DNA of 53,358 bases from Erysipelotrichaceae bacterium (GTDB taxonomy: Bacteria; Bacillota_I; Bacilli_A; Erysipelotrichales; Erysipelotrichaceae). The notes under the pieces were generated by a model. It had not been told where the DNA came from. It ran no database searches and saw nothing but the letters and a program-made list of their open reading frames with translations. Numbering within the stretch: position 1 is the first letter of the stretch; every line of letters begins with the position of its first letter. The position numbers and the translations under genes are program-made. The stretch is taken from contig JAAXXT010000015.1 in assembly GCA_013334325.1 (NCBI GenBank), forward strand, positions 1 through 53,358, in the 5' to 3' direction. Of the stretch, positions 7,918-17,814 are shown piece after piece.

Positions 7918-8280
7918 TTATACCAATTCGATGGTGGCCATTTCCGCGGAATCACCCCTACGGGTTCTTGTTTTTAAAACGCGGGTGTATCCCCCATGAC
8001 GATCAGCATATTTAGGAGCAATGACGTCGAACAATTTCTGTACGGCGGTTTGTCCAGTTGCTTTATCAGCGACGACGTCTTTTACATAAGACATGACTTG
8101 ACGACGAGCGTGTAGGTCATTTTTCTTAGCGACGGTAATCAATTCATCAACGACGGAACGTAAGTCCATGGCTTTCATTTCTGTGGTTTCAATTTTACCG
8201 TAGACAATCAGGCTTGTTGATAAGTTTCTAAGTAAAGCTTTACGGTGGTCGGCTTTTCGGCCGAATTTACGATTCAACAT
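7918..8280 (-). CDS. rplQ: 50S ribosomal protein L17 (bL17)
   Basis: 120 residues. N-terminal [20 protein letters not shown] and C-terminal [15 protein letters not shown] are diagnostic for L17, which binds near the peptide exit tunnel. It is the last gene of the alpha operon, 15 nt after rpoA, with the terminator immediately after the stop. Confidence 0.98.
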   Translation of the reverse strand: MLNRKFGRKADHRKALLRNLSTSLIVYGKIETTEMKAMDLRSVVDELITVAKKNDLHARRQVMSYVKDVVADKATGQTAVQKLFDVIAPKYADRHGGYTRVLKTRTRRGDSAEMATIELV

Positions 8281-8295
8281 GTTCAGTCTCCTTTG

Positions 8296-9255
8296 TTAGT
8301 CGTAGTTCTTGAAACCGAGACCCATGGCGATCAGTTTCTCTTTGACTTCTTTTAGGGACTTTTTCCCTAAATTGCGAACTCTCATCATTTCATCTTCTGT
8401 TCTCTGAGTTAATTCATCCACAGTTTGGATGCCTGCTCTCTTCAAACAGTTGTAGGATCGAACCGAGAGGTCCAGATCTTCGATCATAATCAATTGGGTA
8501 TTGCTTCTGGCATCACCGGTAGCGTCCTTGATCAAGTTGCCCATTTGAGCGACATGATCATTCAGATTGGTCAATAAACCTAGGTGATCGATTAAGATCT
8601 TAGCGCCTAAGGAGATGGCCGTCTGAGGATTAATAGAACCGTTGGTCCAGATTTCAAATACAAGTCTGTCATACTTCGCATCTTGTCCTACACGTGTCGG
8701 TTCGACATTGTAAGCGATACGTTGTACTGGCGTATAAATGGAGTCGGTATAGATCGTTCCGATACCTTGGAAAGCTCCCTGATGGGAAGACTTGTTTTGG
8801 TCGGCTGAGACATAACCACGGCCATTCTTAGCCCGCATTTCCATATCTAAGAGAGCACCATTCTCAAGGGTCGCAAGAACGAGTTCCTTGTTTAGGATCA
8901 CGACATTGGCTGGACATTCGATGTCTGCCGCAGTAACGACCTTAGGGCCTTTAGCGGAAATACGTAAGGTATAAACTTCATCATCGCTGATCGTCATGAT
9001 CAGATCTTTTAGATTCAGGATGATGGCGGTAACATCTTCCACAACGCCGGGAATGGCGGTAAATTCATGGAAGACACCTTCAATTTTGATAGAGTAGACG
9101 GCTGCGCCAGGTAAAGAGGAGAGTAATACTCGTCTTAAGGCATTCCCGATAGTAGTTCCAAAGCCCCTTTCGAAGGGCTCGATGACGAACTTGCCATAGT
9201 GATTATCTTCAGAGTATTCTTTAATCTCGAAATGAGCACGTTCAAATTTTTGCAT
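8296..9255 (-). CDS. rpoA: RNA polymerase alpha subunit
   Basis: 319 residues, normal length. The N-terminal dimerisation domain includes PFERGFGTTIGNALRRVLLS (27-46). A linker near residues 230-245 leads to the C-terminal domain, with DLSVRSYNCLKRAGIQTVDE and RNLGKKSLKEVKEKL, which contacts UP elements and activators. Unlike beta and beta prime in this window, it has no unusual insertion. Confidence 0.98.
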   Translation of the reverse strand: MQKFERAHFEIKEYSEDNHYGKFVIEPFERGFGTTIGNALRRVLLSSLPGAAVYSIKIEGVFHEFTAIPGVVEDVTAIILNLKDLIMTISDDEVYTLRISAKGPKVVTAADIECPANVVILNKELVLATLENGALLDMEMRAKNGRGYVSADQNKSSHQGAFQGIGTIYTDSIYTPVQRIAYNVEPTRVGQDAKYDRLVFEIWTNGSINPQTAISLGAKILIDHLGLLTNLNDHVAQMGNLIKDATGDARSNTQLIMIEDLDLSVRSYNCLKRAGIQTVDELTQRTEDEMMRVRNLGKKSLKEVKEKLIAMGLGFKNYD

Positions 9256-9278
9256 ACATATCCCTCCTCAGTTTCTTT

Positions 9279-9671
9279 CTAACCACGTGGACGCTTAGGC
9301 GGACGACATCCGTTGTGCGGTATCGGCGTGACGTCGGAGATGACTGTGATTTCTAGACCTGCTGTTTGTAGGCTTCTTACGGCTGCTTCGCGTCCAGGAC
9401 CTACGCCCTTAACGACGACTTCTACCGTCTTCATCCCATGATCTGCAGCTGCTTTGCCTGCTGCTTCAGCAACTTGCTGAGCGGCATATGGCGTAGACTT
9501 ACGGCTGCCTTTGTAGCCCAAAGCACCGGCACTTGACCAAGCGAGGACATTGCCTGCTTCGTCGGTGATGGTAACGATGGTGTTGTTAAAGGTGGAGTGA
9601 ATATGTGCGACACCTTTAGCGATATTCTTACGCACTTTGCGTTTGCGTGATGCGGGTTTTGCTGTTGCCAT
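9279..9671 (-). CDS. rpsK: 30S ribosomal protein S11 (uS11)
   Basis: 130 residues with [37 protein letters not shown]-like core and the C-terminal [17 protein letters not shown]11 is a platform protein bound to 16S rRNA near the mRNA exit. It lies between rpsM and rpoA as in other Bacillota. Confidence 0.98.
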   Translation of the reverse strand: MATAKPASRKRKVRKNIAKGVAHIHSTFNNTIVTITDEAGNVLAWSSAGALGYKGSRKSTPYAAQQVAEAAGKAAADHGMKTVEVVVKGVGPGREAAVRSLQTAGLEITVISDVTPIPHNGCRPPKRPRG

Positions 9672-9683
9672 GTTCTTGCCTCC

Positions 9684-10049
9684 TTATTTCTTCTTATTCG
9701 CGACTGTGCGACGCGGTCCCTTACGGGTACGGGCATTGGTCTTGGTTCTTTGTCCGCGTACAGGCAAGCCTTTACGATGACGCAAACCACGATAGGATCC
9801 AATTTCCATCAAGCGTTTGATGTTGAGGTTGACTTCACGACGGAGGTCCCCTTCAACTTTGATCTTGTCGATTTCCTTACGGATGGCATTGACTTGGTCA
9901 TCGGTAAGATCCTTCGTACGAACATCTTCGCTGATTTTAGTGTTTTTGAGAATTTCCTCAGCCATAGGACGGCCGATTCCATAAATATAGGTTAACGAGA
10001 TCACCACGCGTTTATTGCTTGGGATGTCTACACCAGCTATACGAGCCAT
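9684..10049 (-). CDS. rpsM: 30S ribosomal protein S13 (uS13)
   Basis: 121 residues beginning [20 protein letters not shown], with [20 protein letters not shown] and the basic [16 protein letters not shown] tail that contacts P-site tRNA. First of the alpha-operon trio rpsM-rpsK-rpoA. Confidence 0.98.
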   Translation of the reverse strand: MARIAGVDIPSNKRVVISLTYIYGIGRPMAEEILKNTKISEDVRTKDLTDDQVNAIRKEIDKIKVEGDLRREVNLNIKRLMEIGSYRGLRHRKGLPVRGQRTKTNARTRKGPRRTVANKKK

Positions 10050-10063
10050 TGTTTATGTTCCTC

Positions 10064-10180
10064 CTAGTTTCCTTGACGTTGTTTGTGTTTCGGATTTTCA
10101 CAAATAACCATGACGCGACCTTTGCGTTTGATGACGCGGCATTTGTCGCATATGGGTTTGACAGATGGTCTGACTTTCAT
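10064..10180 (-). CDS. rpmJ: 50S ribosomal protein L36 (bL36), zinc form
   Basis: 38 residues beginning [20 protein letters not shown]; Cys pair CDKC, a third Cys in VICENPKH and the following His form the zinc ribbon. The ATG at 10180 follows GGAGAACAAGT. The frame is short but fully conserved and sits in the normal place between infA and rpsM. Confidence 0.97.
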   Translation of the reverse strand: MKVRPSVKPICDKCRVIKRKGRVMVICENPKHKQRQGN

Positions 10181-10197
10181 ACTTGTTCTCCTGACAC

Positions 10198-10416
10198 TTA
10201 CTTGTGTCTAAATGTTATGCGCCCACGTGATAAATCATAAGGTGAAATTTCAACGGTAACGCGATCGCCTGGTAAAATGCGAATGTAATGCATGCGGATT
10301 TTACCAGATACGTGGGCTTTAAGCGTATGTCCGTTGGATAATTTCACATCGAAAGTCGCATTAGGTAATACCTTTTCTACGACTCCTTCAATCTCAATAA
10401 CGTCTTGTTTAGCCAT
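10198..10416 (-). CDS. infA: Translation initiation factor IF-1
   Basis: 72 residues, an S1-like OB fold ([51 protein letters not shown]). IF-1 blocks the A site during initiation. The ATG at 10416 is chosen over an upstream in-frame ATG because GGAGG lies 5 nt before it. The start overlaps the map stop by 8 nt. Confidence 0.98.
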   Translation of the reverse strand: MAKQDVIEIEGVVEKVLPNATFDVKLSNGHTLKAHVSGKIRMHYIRILPGDRVTVEISPYDLSRGRITFRHK

Positions 10417-11173
10417 TTTTACCTCCATGTAATGTTGTCAGAATTTCATACCCGTCTTTGGTTATAACGATGGTATGTTCGTAATGGGCTGCCAGTGATC
10501 CATCTTTGGTTTTGACTGTCCACTCATCGTTCAATACTTTGGTATAAGGTTTGCCACGATGAACCATAGGTTCAATCGCCAAAGTCATCCCTTCCTTCAA
10601 TACGATCCCATGTCCGGCTGGTCCGAAGTTTGGAATGGCTGGATCTTCATGTAGATGAGAGCCAATCCCGTGTCCGGAATAGTCATATGGGATGGAATAG
10701 CCGAAGGAGTACACATACTCGCCTATAGCGTGAGAGATATCGGTTAAATGATTCCCTGGCTTAGCGAATTTAAGCCCTTCAAATAAGCTGTTTCGAGTCA
10801 CATCCATTAGGTGTTGCGCCTCGTTGGAAATGGTCCCTACAGCATACGTCCAGGCACTGTCACCGTGATATCCTTTGTAACAAGCGCCAATATCGACTGA
10901 GATGATGTCTCCGTCTTTCAAGACATACGTAGAAGGGAATCCATGCACCAAGGTGTCGTTCACTGAACAACAGGTCGCTGCAGGAAAGCCGTTGTAGCCT
11001 TTAAAAGAAGGAGTAGCGTCATTCGCTAAGATGGTTTTTTCGACAGCTTGGTCGATCATCTTGGTGGTGACACCGATTTGGATCATTTCTTTTACGGCTT
11101 GGTGCGCGAGCGCGACGATTTCGCCGGCTCTGCGCATCAATTCGATTTCTCTTGGAGACTTCGATGAAATCAT
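10409..11173 (-). CDS. map: Methionine aminopeptidase, type I
   Basis: 254 residues. Metal ligands of the pita-bread fold are visible: the Asp pair in [16 protein letters not shown], the His in [13 protein letters not shown], the Glu in LAIEPMV and the Glu in YEHTIVIT. It removes initiator Met from nascent proteins. No N-terminal zinc-finger extension. It overlaps adk by 4 nt (ATGA) and infA by 8 nt. Confidence 0.97.
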   Translation of the reverse strand: MISSKSPREIELMRRAGEIVALAHQAVKEMIQIGVTTKMIDQAVEKTILANDATPSFKGYNGFPAATCCSVNDTLVHGFPSTYVLKDGDIISVDIGACYKGYHGDSAWTYAVGTISNEAQHLMDVTRNSLFEGLKFAKPGNHLTDISHAIGEYVYSFGYSIPYDYSGHGIGSHLHEDPAIPNFGPAGHGIVLKEGMTLAIEPMVHRGKPYTKVLNDEWTVKTKDGSLAAHYEHTIVITKDGYEILTTLHGGKNG

Positions 11174-11820
11174 CGTAATAACCTCAAGATAGAGTAAATG
11201 TCCGAATAGACGAGTTCCGGTTTACGGGAAGCGTCTACGTTATGCACCAATGCTTTCTCACGGTAGAAGTCTAAGACCGGTTGGGTCAAGACCATGTGTT
11301 CATGCAATCGGTTACCCAATTGCTCGACGGTGTCGTCTGAACGATGTACCAGTGGAGATCCACATCGATCGCAGATGCCATGTACCTTAGGGGCTGACCC
11401 TACGGTATTATAAATGGCTCCACAAGTTTCGCAAATGCGGCGTCCGGTGACGCGCTGCTTCAGATCTTCCAAGTGCACTGTCAAGTTAAAGACAGCTTCT
11501 ACGGGTCTTCCGATTTCACGTGCGATATCTTCAAACGCTTCAGCTTGTTTTAGTGTCCGAGGAAAGCCATCTAATAGATAACCTTTCTGACAATCTTTCT
11601 GACTGAGACGTTCTTTGACCATAGCGATGGTCAGCTCATCAGGAACAAGATGTCCCCTATCCATGTAAGTCTGGGCAATCTTTCCCAACTCGGTCTGGGC
11701 ATTAATGGCGGCTCTGAACATATTTCCACTAGAAATGTGAGGTATGTCATAATCGGCAATGATTCTCGCTGCCATGGTTCCTTTTCCAGAACCAGCAGCT
11801 CCCATAAGGAGTATGTTCAT
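11170..11820 (-). CDS. adk: Adenylate kinase, zinc-binding LID form
   Basis: 216 residues. The P-loop is GAAGSGKG (7-14) and the NMP-binding helix includes SSGNMFR. The LID has four Cys (C130, C133, C150, C153), the zinc type usual in Gram-positives. It interconverts ATP+AMP and 2 ADP. Starts 1 nt after the secY stop and stops with TGA over the map start. Confidence 0.98.
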   Translation of the reverse strand: MNILLMGAAGSGKGTMAARIIADYDIPHISSGNMFRAAINAQTELGKIAQTYMDRGHLVPDELTIAMVKERLSQKDCQKGYLLDGFPRTLKQAEAFEDIAREIGRPVEAVFNLTVHLEDLKQRVTGRRICETCGAIYNTVGSAPKVHGICDRCGSPLVHRSDDTVEQLGNRLHEHMVLTQPVLDFYREKALVHNVDASRKPELVYSDIYSILRLLR

Positions 11821-11821
11821 A

Positions 11822-13126
11822 TTAACCGAAGAATCCCTTGTAGGTCTTCTGAGTCAGCTGACCTTCCAAGTCTTTCATGGTTTCTAAAGCGACCCCAACT
11901 ACGATGATGATCCCTGTTCCACCAATACCTACGGTATTAGGAAGTGCAGTTACCAACATCGGTAAGGCATAAGGCAAGACAGCAATAAAGACTAAGAAAG
12001 CAGCCCCTAAAACTGTAATGCGGTTAAGAACTTTATGCAAATAAACTTTCGTTTCATTGCCTGGTCTAATCCCTGGAATATAAGTCCCTTGTTTACCCAA
12101 ATCATCCGCAATCTTTTCAGTATCGACTTGAAGATTGGTATAGAAGAAGGTAAAGGCGATAACCAATACACCATAGATAGCTAAGCCAGTCGGTGTTTGG
12201 AAACTCAAAGTCGTATTCAGCCACGTATACACAGAAGCTACCGTCGTGTTGGACTGGAAGAAACTGAGTGCCGTTTGAGGGGCTGTCATGACTGCTGAGG
12301 CAAAGATGACTGGAATAACGGAAGCCGAGTTGATTTTTAAAGGCAAATAAGTAACATCTTGTTTTTGCTTACGCAAGTTACTTGATGTGTACTGGATAGG
12401 TATTTTGCGGATCGCCGTAGAGGTAAAGATTACCATAACGATGATGACAAAATACATCAGAACGTAGATCGCAAAGTTGAAGATACCGGCAAACATGACG
12501 GCATTTCCACTGGTTTGATCGACTAAAGTATTAAAGATTGAGTAGAAGTCAAACGGTATGTGGGATACGATCCCAGCGAAGATCAGGATGGATATACCAT
12601 TCCCAATCCCAAACATCGAGATTCTGTCCCCGATCCACATCAAGAACATGGTTCCTGCCGACAAAACGACGGTAATGTAGAACATAACTGAGAGACTATC
12701 GATGACAAGGATACCATAATTCACCTGGAAGGCATAAGTTAAGGTGAATGCTTGGAACAAAGCCAATACGACGGTTAAGTAACGTGTAACTTTTTCCAAC
12801 TGCTTTTTACCATTGGCACCAGACTTTGTCATTTCTGTCAAAGCTGGGATAACATCCATCGACAACAACTGAACGATGATGGAAGCGGTAATGTACGGTC
12901 CAACCCCCATCGCAAAGATGGAGAATTTTTGAAGCGCACCACCACCCAACAGGTTCATCATGCCAAAGATGGCATTGTCACTGACGGTAGAGGTCAATTT
13001 AGTGATATCGACCAAAGGTACAGGAATACCTGCACCTAGTCGGTAGATAAACAGTAAGCCTAAAGTAAAGAGTATTTTTCTTCTGATTTCCTTCTGTTTA
13101 AACAGACCGATGAACGTCTTGATCAT
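11822..13126 (-). CDS. secY: Protein translocase subunit SecY
   Basis: 434 residues from the ATG at 13126, chosen because GAGGT lies 9-10 nt upstream; an ATG 12 codons earlier would sit inside rplO. Ten hydrophobic segments; LFIYRLGAGIPVP leads into the first helix and plug, and GKQGTYIPGIRPGNET is the cytosolic ribosome/SecA-binding loop. It forms the membrane channel with SecE (at 50.0 kb). Starts 1 nt after the rplO stop. Confidence 0.98.
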   Translation of the reverse strand: MIKTFIGLFKQKEIRRKILFTLGLLFIYRLGAGIPVPLVDITKLTSTVSDNAIFGMMNLLGGGALQKFSIFAMGVGPYITASIIVQLLSMDVIPALTEMTKSGANGKKQLEKVTRYLTVVLALFQAFTLTYAFQVNYGILVIDSLSVMFYITVVLSAGTMFLMWIGDRISMFGIGNGISILIFAGIVSHIPFDFYSIFNTLVDQTSGNAVMFAGIFNFAIYVLMYFVIIVMVIFTSTAIRKIPIQYTSSNLRKQKQDVTYLPLKINSASVIPVIFASAVMTAPQTALSFFQSNTTVASVYTWLNTTLSFQTPTGLAIYGVLVIAFTFFYTNLQVDTEKIADDLGKQGTYIPGIRPGNETKVYLHKVLNRITVLGAAFLVFIAVLPYALPMLVTALPNTVGIGGTGIIIVVGVALETMKDLEGQLTQKTYKGFFG

Positions 13127-13127
13127 A

Positions 13128-13574
13128 TTAAATGACCTCGGCTTTTCCACCTGCTTGTTCAATAAGGACGAGTGCAGATTTCGAGAACTTGTGGGCTTTC
13201 ACCGTAAGCTTCTTTTCTAAAGTCCCTACCCCCAGGATTTTGATCCCATTGAGTTCCTTGCGAACAAGGCCGGTTTCAATGAGCAGTTCTGGGGTAATAA
13301 TGGTTCCATCTTCAAAGTCGTTCAATTGAATAACATTGACAATCGCATATTCAACGCGAGTGTAGTTGGTGAAACCACGTTTAGGGATACGACGCCATAA
13401 CGGTGTCTGACCCCCTTCAAAACCAATCGCTACGCCGCCGCCAGTACGAGAGTTTTGACCCTTCATACCTTTACCAGCTGTTTTACCGTTTCCAGAACCC
13501 TGACCACGACCGAGTCTATTACGACCACCGACCTTGCGAGCTCCTTCTACAGACTTCATTTCATGTAATTTCAT
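13128..13574 (-). CDS. rplO: 50S ribosomal protein L15 (uL15)
   Basis: 148 residues: basic Gly-rich N-terminus ([20 protein letters not shown]) and globular C-terminal domain. Normally preceded by rpmD, but here only 10 nt separate it from rpsE. Confidence 0.98.
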   Translation of the reverse strand: MKLHEMKSVEGARKVGGRNRLGRGQGSGNGKTAGKGMKGQNSRTGGGVAIGFEGGQTPLWRRIPKRGFTNYTRVEYAIVNVIQLNDFEDGTIITPELLIETGLVRKELNGIKILGVGTLEKKLTVKAHKFSKSALVLIEQAGGKAEVI

Positions 13575-13584
13575 GTTGTCTCCT

Positions 13585-14103
13585 TTATCCGCGCACTTCT
13601 TCGCGTTTTAATCCGCGAAGTGCAGCCACCTGATCGATGGTTTTTAAAGCTTGCAGTGCAACGACTGTGGATCTGACCATGTTGATCGGTGTTCTAGAAC
13701 CCAAGCATTTGCTTAGGACATCTTCGACACCAGCCAATTCAAGAACGGCACGAACTGGTCCACCAGCGATAACGCCAGTACCTTCTGAAGCAGGTTTCAA
13801 TAGAATGGAACCAGCACCATAGTTACCTACGATATCATGAGGGATCGTTTTGCCGACCATTGGTACTTTGAAGAGATTCTTCTTAGCATCTTCGATGGCC
13901 TTCTTAATGGCATCAGGTACTTCATTGGCTTTGCCGGTACCGAAACCGACGCGACCTTTTTTATCACCTACGACAACCAAAGCAGCGAATCTAAAGCGAC
14001 GTCCGCCTTTAACAACCTTTGTTACACGGTTGATAACGACTACGCGTTCTTCAAATTCCTTTGGTTCACGAGGTCTAAAGCTTTTCTTTGTGTTATTTTC
14101 CAT
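13585..14103 (-). CDS. rpsE: 30S ribosomal protein S5 (uS5)
   Basis: 172 residues. The RNA-binding domain has [20 protein letters not shown], then [20 protein letters not shown], and the C-terminal domain [20 protein letters not shown]5 lines the mRNA entry and affects decoding fidelity. The next gene should be rpmD but is rplO. Confidence 0.98.
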   Translation of the reverse strand: MENNTKKSFRPREPKEFEERVVVINRVTKVVKGGRRFRFAALVVVGDKKGRVGFGTGKANEVPDAIKKAIEDAKKNLFKVPMVGKTIPHDIVGNYGAGSILLKPASEGTGVIAGGPVRAVLELAGVEDVLSKCLGSRTPINMVRSTVVALQALKTIDQVAALRGLKREEVRG

Positions 14104-14111
14104 GGAGCCTC

Positions 14112-14468
14112 CTAGAATACCAGTCCGGCAGCTCTAGCAGCATCTGCAACGGCCTGGACTCTTCCGTGATAGAGGTATCCACCACGGTCAAACACAACTT
14201 CTTTGATATTCAATTTTAATGCACGTTTAGCAATCTCGGTTCCGACGGTTTTAGCAGCTTCGATGTTTCCACCTTTGGCCAATTTCAGTTCGACGCTCGA
14301 TGCTGCACACAGGGTTACCCCCGCAACATCATCGATGATCTGAACATGAATGTGGGCATTAGAACGGAAAACATTGAGGCGTGGGCGTTCCGGAGTTCCG
14401 GATACTTTGGTGCGTACACGAGTGTGACGACGTAATCTTTCAGCGTTTTTAGCAACTTTCTTAAGCAT
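14112..14468 (-). CDS. rplR: 50S ribosomal protein L18 (uL18)
   Basis: 118 residues: [24 protein letters not shown] and the C-terminal [20 protein letters not shown] identify L18, which binds 5S rRNA with L5. 8 nt before rpsE. Confidence 0.98.
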   Translation of the reverse strand: MLKKVAKNAERLRRHTRVRTKVSGTPERPRLNVFRSNAHIHVQIIDDVAGVTLCAASSVELKLAKGGNIEAAKTVGTEIAKRALKLNIKEVVFDRGGYLYHGRVQAVADAARAAGLVF

Positions 14469-14486
14469 CTTGTTTCTCCTTTCCCA

Positions 14487-15032
14487 CTATTTCTTAGCCG
14501 CCGTCTTACCTTCTTTGCGACGGACAACTTCACCTTTATAACGAATCCCTTTACCCAGGTAAGGTTCAGGTTTGCGGACGGCACGGATGATGGCTGCCCA
14601 TTCTCCGACACGTTGCTTATCGATACCAGATACGATGATTTCCGTCGGAGCTGGTGTCTCGATTTTAATGCCTTCTTCGATTTGGAAGACGACTGGATGA
14701 GAATAACCGATTTGAATGGTCAATACATTACCTGCAACTGCAGCACGATAACCGATACCAACCAATTCTAAACCTTTTTTATATCCATTCGTGACGCCTT
14801 CGATCATGTTGGCGATCAGCGCACGGGTTGTACCGTGGAGCTGTTTGTATTGCTTTTCTTCATTTGGACGGGTAACCGTAAGGATACCTTCGTTGATTTC
14901 GATTCCCATTTTGGGATTGAATTGAAACTTGAGTGTTCCTTTTGGTCCCTTAACAGTCACCTCATTCGCTGCACCTAGCGTAATTTCTACGCCGGCAGGA
15001 ACGGTAATCGCTTTATTTCCGATACGTGACAT
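14487..15032 (-). CDS. rplF: 50S ribosomal protein L6 (uL6)
   Basis: 181 residues with the two repeated L6 domains: MSRIGNKAITVPAGVEI at the start and PEPYLGKGIRYKGEVVRRKEGK at the end. It sits near the GTPase-associated centre. Usual spc position. Confidence 0.98.
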   Translation of the reverse strand: MSRIGNKAITVPAGVEITLGAANEVTVKGPKGTLKFQFNPKMGIEINEGILTVTRPNEEKQYKQLHGTTRALIANMIEGVTNGYKKGLELVGIGYRAAVAGNVLTIQIGYSHPVVFQIEEGIKIETPAPTEIIVSGIDKQRVGEWAAIIRAVRKPEPYLGKGIRYKGEVVRRKEGKTAAKK

Positions 15033-15046
15033 TGACGTTCCCTTTC

Positions 15047-15445
15047 TTACCAGATATAGGCAACGACTTCGCCGCCTACATGAGTTTTCTTGGCTTGTTT
15101 ATCCGTCAATAACCCTTTTGAGGTAGAGATGATGGCAACGCCCAAACCGTTTAGAACGCGTGGGATACTGTTGACATCAGCGTACACTCTTAGACCAGGT
15201 TTAGAGATGCGTTTCAAACCGGACAACACCTTCTCTTTATTAGGTCCATATTTCAGGGAAATGGTGATTACTTTTTGGACATCACCGGTGACGACATAGC
15301 CGTTAATGAAGCCTTCATCTTGGAGGATGCGGGCGATTTCTACTTTTTCTTTGCTGGAAGGTACTTCCACGACTTCGTGACGGGCGCTAACCGCGTTACG
15401 AATTCTAGTTAGCATATCCGCAATTGGATCTGTAATGGTCATCAT
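15047..15445 (-). CDS. rpsH: 30S ribosomal protein S8 (uS8)
   Basis: 132 residues: [20 protein letters not shown] at the N-terminus and [27 protein letters not shown] at the C-terminus. S8 binds helix 21 of 16S rRNA. The first of two adjacent ATGs is kept because GGAGG lies 7 nt upstream. Confidence 0.98.
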   Translation of the reverse strand: MMTITDPIADMLTRIRNAVSARHEVVEVPSSKEKVEIARILQDEGFINGYVVTGDVQKVITISLKYGPNKEKVLSGLKRISKPGLRVYADVNSIPRVLNGLGVAIISTSKGLLTDKQAKKTHVGGEVVAYIW

Positions 15446-15457
15446 GGTTTTTCCTCC

Positions 15458-15643
15458 TTACCAGCTTGCCTTTCTAACTCCAGGAATCTGGCCTTGATTG
15501 GCTAATTCTCTGAAGCAGATACGGCAGATCTTATATTTCTGCAAAACAGAATGCGGGCGACCGCAACGTTCGCAGCGGGTATATCCTCGTACGGCGAATT
15601 TCGGAGTACGATGTGCTTTAACGATTAATGATGTTTTTGCCAT
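15458..15643 (-). CDS. rpsN: 30S ribosomal protein S14, zinc type (uS14)
   Basis: 61 residues from the ATG at 15643 (AGGAGA 8 nt upstream). The short zinc form has CERC and CRIC pairs and ends VRKASW. The frame extends upstream without a supported start. It lies between rplE and rpsH as usual. Confidence 0.97.
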   Translation of the reverse strand: MAKTSLIVKAHRTPKFAVRGYTRCERCGRPHSVLQKYKICRICFRELANQGQIPGVRKASW

Positions 15644-15656
15644 GTCGATGTTCTCC

Positions 15657-16199
15657 TTATTTCTTCTCAAACGGCATTCCCAAGCCGGAAAGCAGTGCTC
15701 TGCCTTCTTCGTTGGTTCTGGCGGTTGTGACGACGACGATATCCATACCTCTGACGCGGGTAACCTTGTCAAAGTTGATTTCCGGGAAGATCAATTGTTC
15801 TTTGATGCCCAAGGTATAGTTACCACGACCATCGAAAGCATTCTTGCTTACGCCACGGAAATCTCTGACACGTGGCAACGCAATGTTGACCAACTTGTCT
15901 AAGAATTGATACATTTTTTCACCGCGTAGAGTGACCTTACAACCGATTTCCATCCCTTCACGAAGTTTGAAGTTCGCGATGGATTTCTTGGCTTTGGTGA
16001 TGATTGGCTTTTGGCCAGAGATCTGGGTCAATTCCGCAACAGCGATTTCCAAAGCTTTCGCATCAGCAATCGCATCGCCGACCCCGATGTTGATGACGAT
16101 CTTGTCCAACTTCGGTGCCTGCATAACGGTGGTATAACTGAATTCCTTGACTAAGGCAGGAACCACAGTCGTGTTATATTTTTCATGTAAACGGTTCAT
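15657..16199 (-). CDS. rplE: 50S ribosomal protein L5 (uL5)
   Basis: 180 residues: [39 protein letters not shown], and the C-terminal [21 protein letters not shown]5 binds 5S rRNA and contacts P-site tRNA. Confidence 0.98.
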   Translation of the reverse strand: MNRLHEKYNTTVVPALVKEFSYTTVMQAPKLDKIVINIGVGDAIADAKALEIAVAELTQISGQKPIITKAKKSIANFKLREGMEIGCKVTLRGEKMYQFLDKLVNIALPRVRDFRGVSKNAFDGRGNYTLGIKEQLIFPEINFDKVTRVRGMDIVVVTTARTNEEGRALLSGLGMPFEKK

Positions 16200-16208
16200 G
16201 GACCCTCC

Positions 16209-16526
16209 TTACTCCTTAACTGCCTTTTTGGCAGGTTTCTTAGCTACTTTTTTCTCTTCTTTAACTTCTTTTACTTCTTTTTTGGCTTTCGTGGCTTTTT
16301 TAGCTTTGACTTCCAAGAAAGAAACATTGGACACGTGAATTGGAGCTTCCTTTTCGATCGCGCCGCCATCTGGGTTAGCCTGAGTCGGTTTCAAATTCTT
16401 TTTGACGAGGTTTACGCCTTCTACGACGACTTGATTTGTTTTAGGTAGAGCCTTGATGACTTCACCAGTAGCGCCTTTTGACGCACCAGTAATGACTTTG
16501 ACTTTATCGCCTTTTTTGATTTTCAT
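16209..16526 (-). CDS. rplX: 50S ribosomal protein L24 (uL24) with Lys-rich tail
   Basis: 105 residues. The KOW-type N-terminus [21 protein letters not shown] and [19 protein letters not shown] are diagnostic. After about residue 74 there is a low-complexity tail of repeated Lys/Ala/Val/Glu (residues 75-105), where typical Bacillus L24 stops near 103 with normal sequence. L24 is an assembly initiator at the tunnel exit. Confidence 0.97.
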   Translation of the reverse strand: MKIKKGDKVKVITGASKGATGEVIKALPKTNQVVVEGVNLVKKNLKPTQANPDGGAIEKEAPIHVSNVSFLEVKAKKATKAKKEVKEVKEEKKVAKKPAKKAVKE

Positions 16527-16536
16527 GGGTGTCCTC

Positions 16537-16905
16537 CTACAGTACTTCCGGGGCTAAGGATACAATTTTCATGAAGTCCTTATCACGGAGCTCTCTGGCG
16601 ACCGGTCCGAAGATACGGGTGCCTTTGGGGGTATTGTCATCTTTGATGATGACGACTGCGTTATCGTCGAATTTAATGTAGGATCCGTTATCTCTGCGGA
16701 CACCACGGACCGTACGAACGATGACAGCCTTGACGACTTCACCTTTCTTTACAGTTCCGCCGGTAGCTGCTTCTTTAACAGTACATACGACGATGTCACC
16801 AATGTTGGAGTAGCGTCTGCGACTACCGCCCAAACAACGAATGACCAATACTTCTTTAGCCCCGGTGTTATCCGCGACTTTACATCTTGTTTCATTTTGA
16901 ATCAT
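16537..16905 (-). CDS. rplN: 50S ribosomal protein L14 (uL14)
   Basis: 122 residues, the invariant length. [20 protein letters not shown] and [20 protein letters not shown] identify L14, a subunit-interface protein. Confidence 0.99.
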   Translation of the reverse strand: MIQNETRCKVADNTGAKEVLVIRCLGGSRRRYSNIGDIVVCTVKEAATGGTVKKGEVVKAVIVRTVRGVRRDNGSYIKFDDNAVVIIKDDNTPKGTRIFGPVARELRDKDFMKIVSLAPEVL

Positions 16906-16916
16906 AGGTCCTCCGC

Positions 16917-17177
16917 TTAAACCACATCGGCCTTTTCAACGATTTTCAACAAGCGGAAGTTCTTTGTAGCTGATAGAGGTCTTGTTTCCATGATCTCTAC
17001 AGTATCACCGATCTTCGCTTCATTTAGTTCGTCGTGAGCTTTGTATTTCTTTGAGTATTTTACTCTTTTTGTATACTTTGGATCGCGTTTTGAAGTCGCA
17101 ACTTCAACAACGATGGTTTTATCCATTTTATCGGAAACGACGGTTCCACGATAGACTTTACGAGCGATTCTTTCCAT
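16917..17177 (-). CDS. rpsQ: 30S ribosomal protein S17 (uS17)
   Basis: 86 residues, OB fold: [20 protein letters not shown], then [25 protein letters not shown]. Primary 16S-binding protein in the usual rpmC-rpsQ-rplN order. Confidence 0.98.
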   Translation of the reverse strand: MERIARKVYRGTVVSDKMDKTIVVEVATSKRDPKYTKRVKYSKKYKAHDELNEAKIGDTVEIMETRPLSATKNFRLLKIVEKADVV

Positions 17178-17189
17178 TGTTGCGCCTCC

Positions 17190-17390
17190 TTAATTCTGTC
17201 CGCTGAGTTCGCGCTCAGTCATGACGGTTTTGATACGAGCAATCGTTTTACGGATTTCCTTCATTCTATAGAATGAGGTGCCTTGCCCAGTGGCTTTTTG
17301 AAAGCGTAAGGTAAAGAGCTCTTCTTTTAGGACTTCGATGTCTTTAACGAGTTCGTTATTGCTTTTCTCACGAATGTCTTTAACGGTCAT
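17190..17390 (-). CDS. rpmC: 50S ribosomal protein L29 (uL29)
   Basis: 66 residues, two-helix protein: [16 protein letters not shown] and the Arg/Lys-rich second helix. It sits at the tunnel exit near L23. ATG overlaps the rplP stop by 4 nt. Confidence 0.97.
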   Translation of the reverse strand: MTVKDIREKSNNELVKDIEVLKEELFTLRFQKATGQGTSFYRMKEIRKTIARIKTVMTERELSGQN

Positions 17391-17809
17391 ACGAGTTCTT
17401 CCTCACCTTTCTTTACGAATCTTGATTTAACGGATAGTTTATGAGAAGCCAAACGCAACGCTTCGCGTGCGGTCGCTTCATCAACACCACCGATTTCAAA
17501 CATAATTCTGCCGGCTTGAACGACTGCTACCCAACCTTCAGGTGCGCCTTTACCGGATCCCATACGTACTTCTAGTGGCTTTCTTGTGAAAGCCATGTGT
17601 GGGAATATTTTAATCCATACTTGACCGCCACGCTTCATTTCGCGAGTCATCGCGATACGAGCAGATTCGATCTGGCGGTTACTTACGTAACCTCCTTCTT
17701 CCGCTACCAGTCCGTAGTCTCCAAAAGAGACGGCACGTCCGGCTTTCGAACGACCTTCATAGCTGACCCGGTGCGGTTTTCTGTACTTAGTACGATTTGG
17801 CATTAACAT
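17387..17809 (-). CDS. rplP: 50S ribosomal protein L16 (uL16)
   Basis: 140 residues, [20 protein letters not shown] start. [20 protein letters not shown] and [16 protein letters not shown] are diagnostic. L16 positions A-site tRNA. Shine-Dalgarno GGAGG overlaps the rpsC end. Confidence 0.98.
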   Translation of the reverse strand: MLMPNRTKYRKPHRVSYEGRSKAGRAVSFGDYGLVAEEGGYVSNRQIESARIAMTREMKRGGQVWIKIFPHMAFTRKPLEVRMGSGKGAPEGWVAVVQAGRIMFEIGGVDEATAREALRLASHKLSVKSRFVKKGEEELV

Positions 17810-17814
17810 GTCAA

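Noticed and set aside
9431-9802. Minus-strand 123-codon frame overlapping rpsK and rpsM
   Set aside because: It is an out-of-frame reading across the rpsM-rpsK junction; both real genes are conserved.
13132-13329. Plus-strand frames opposite ribosomal protein genes, here and at many other places
   Set aside because: They are antisense shadows of conserved genes with no Shine-Dalgarno sequence and no recognisable product.
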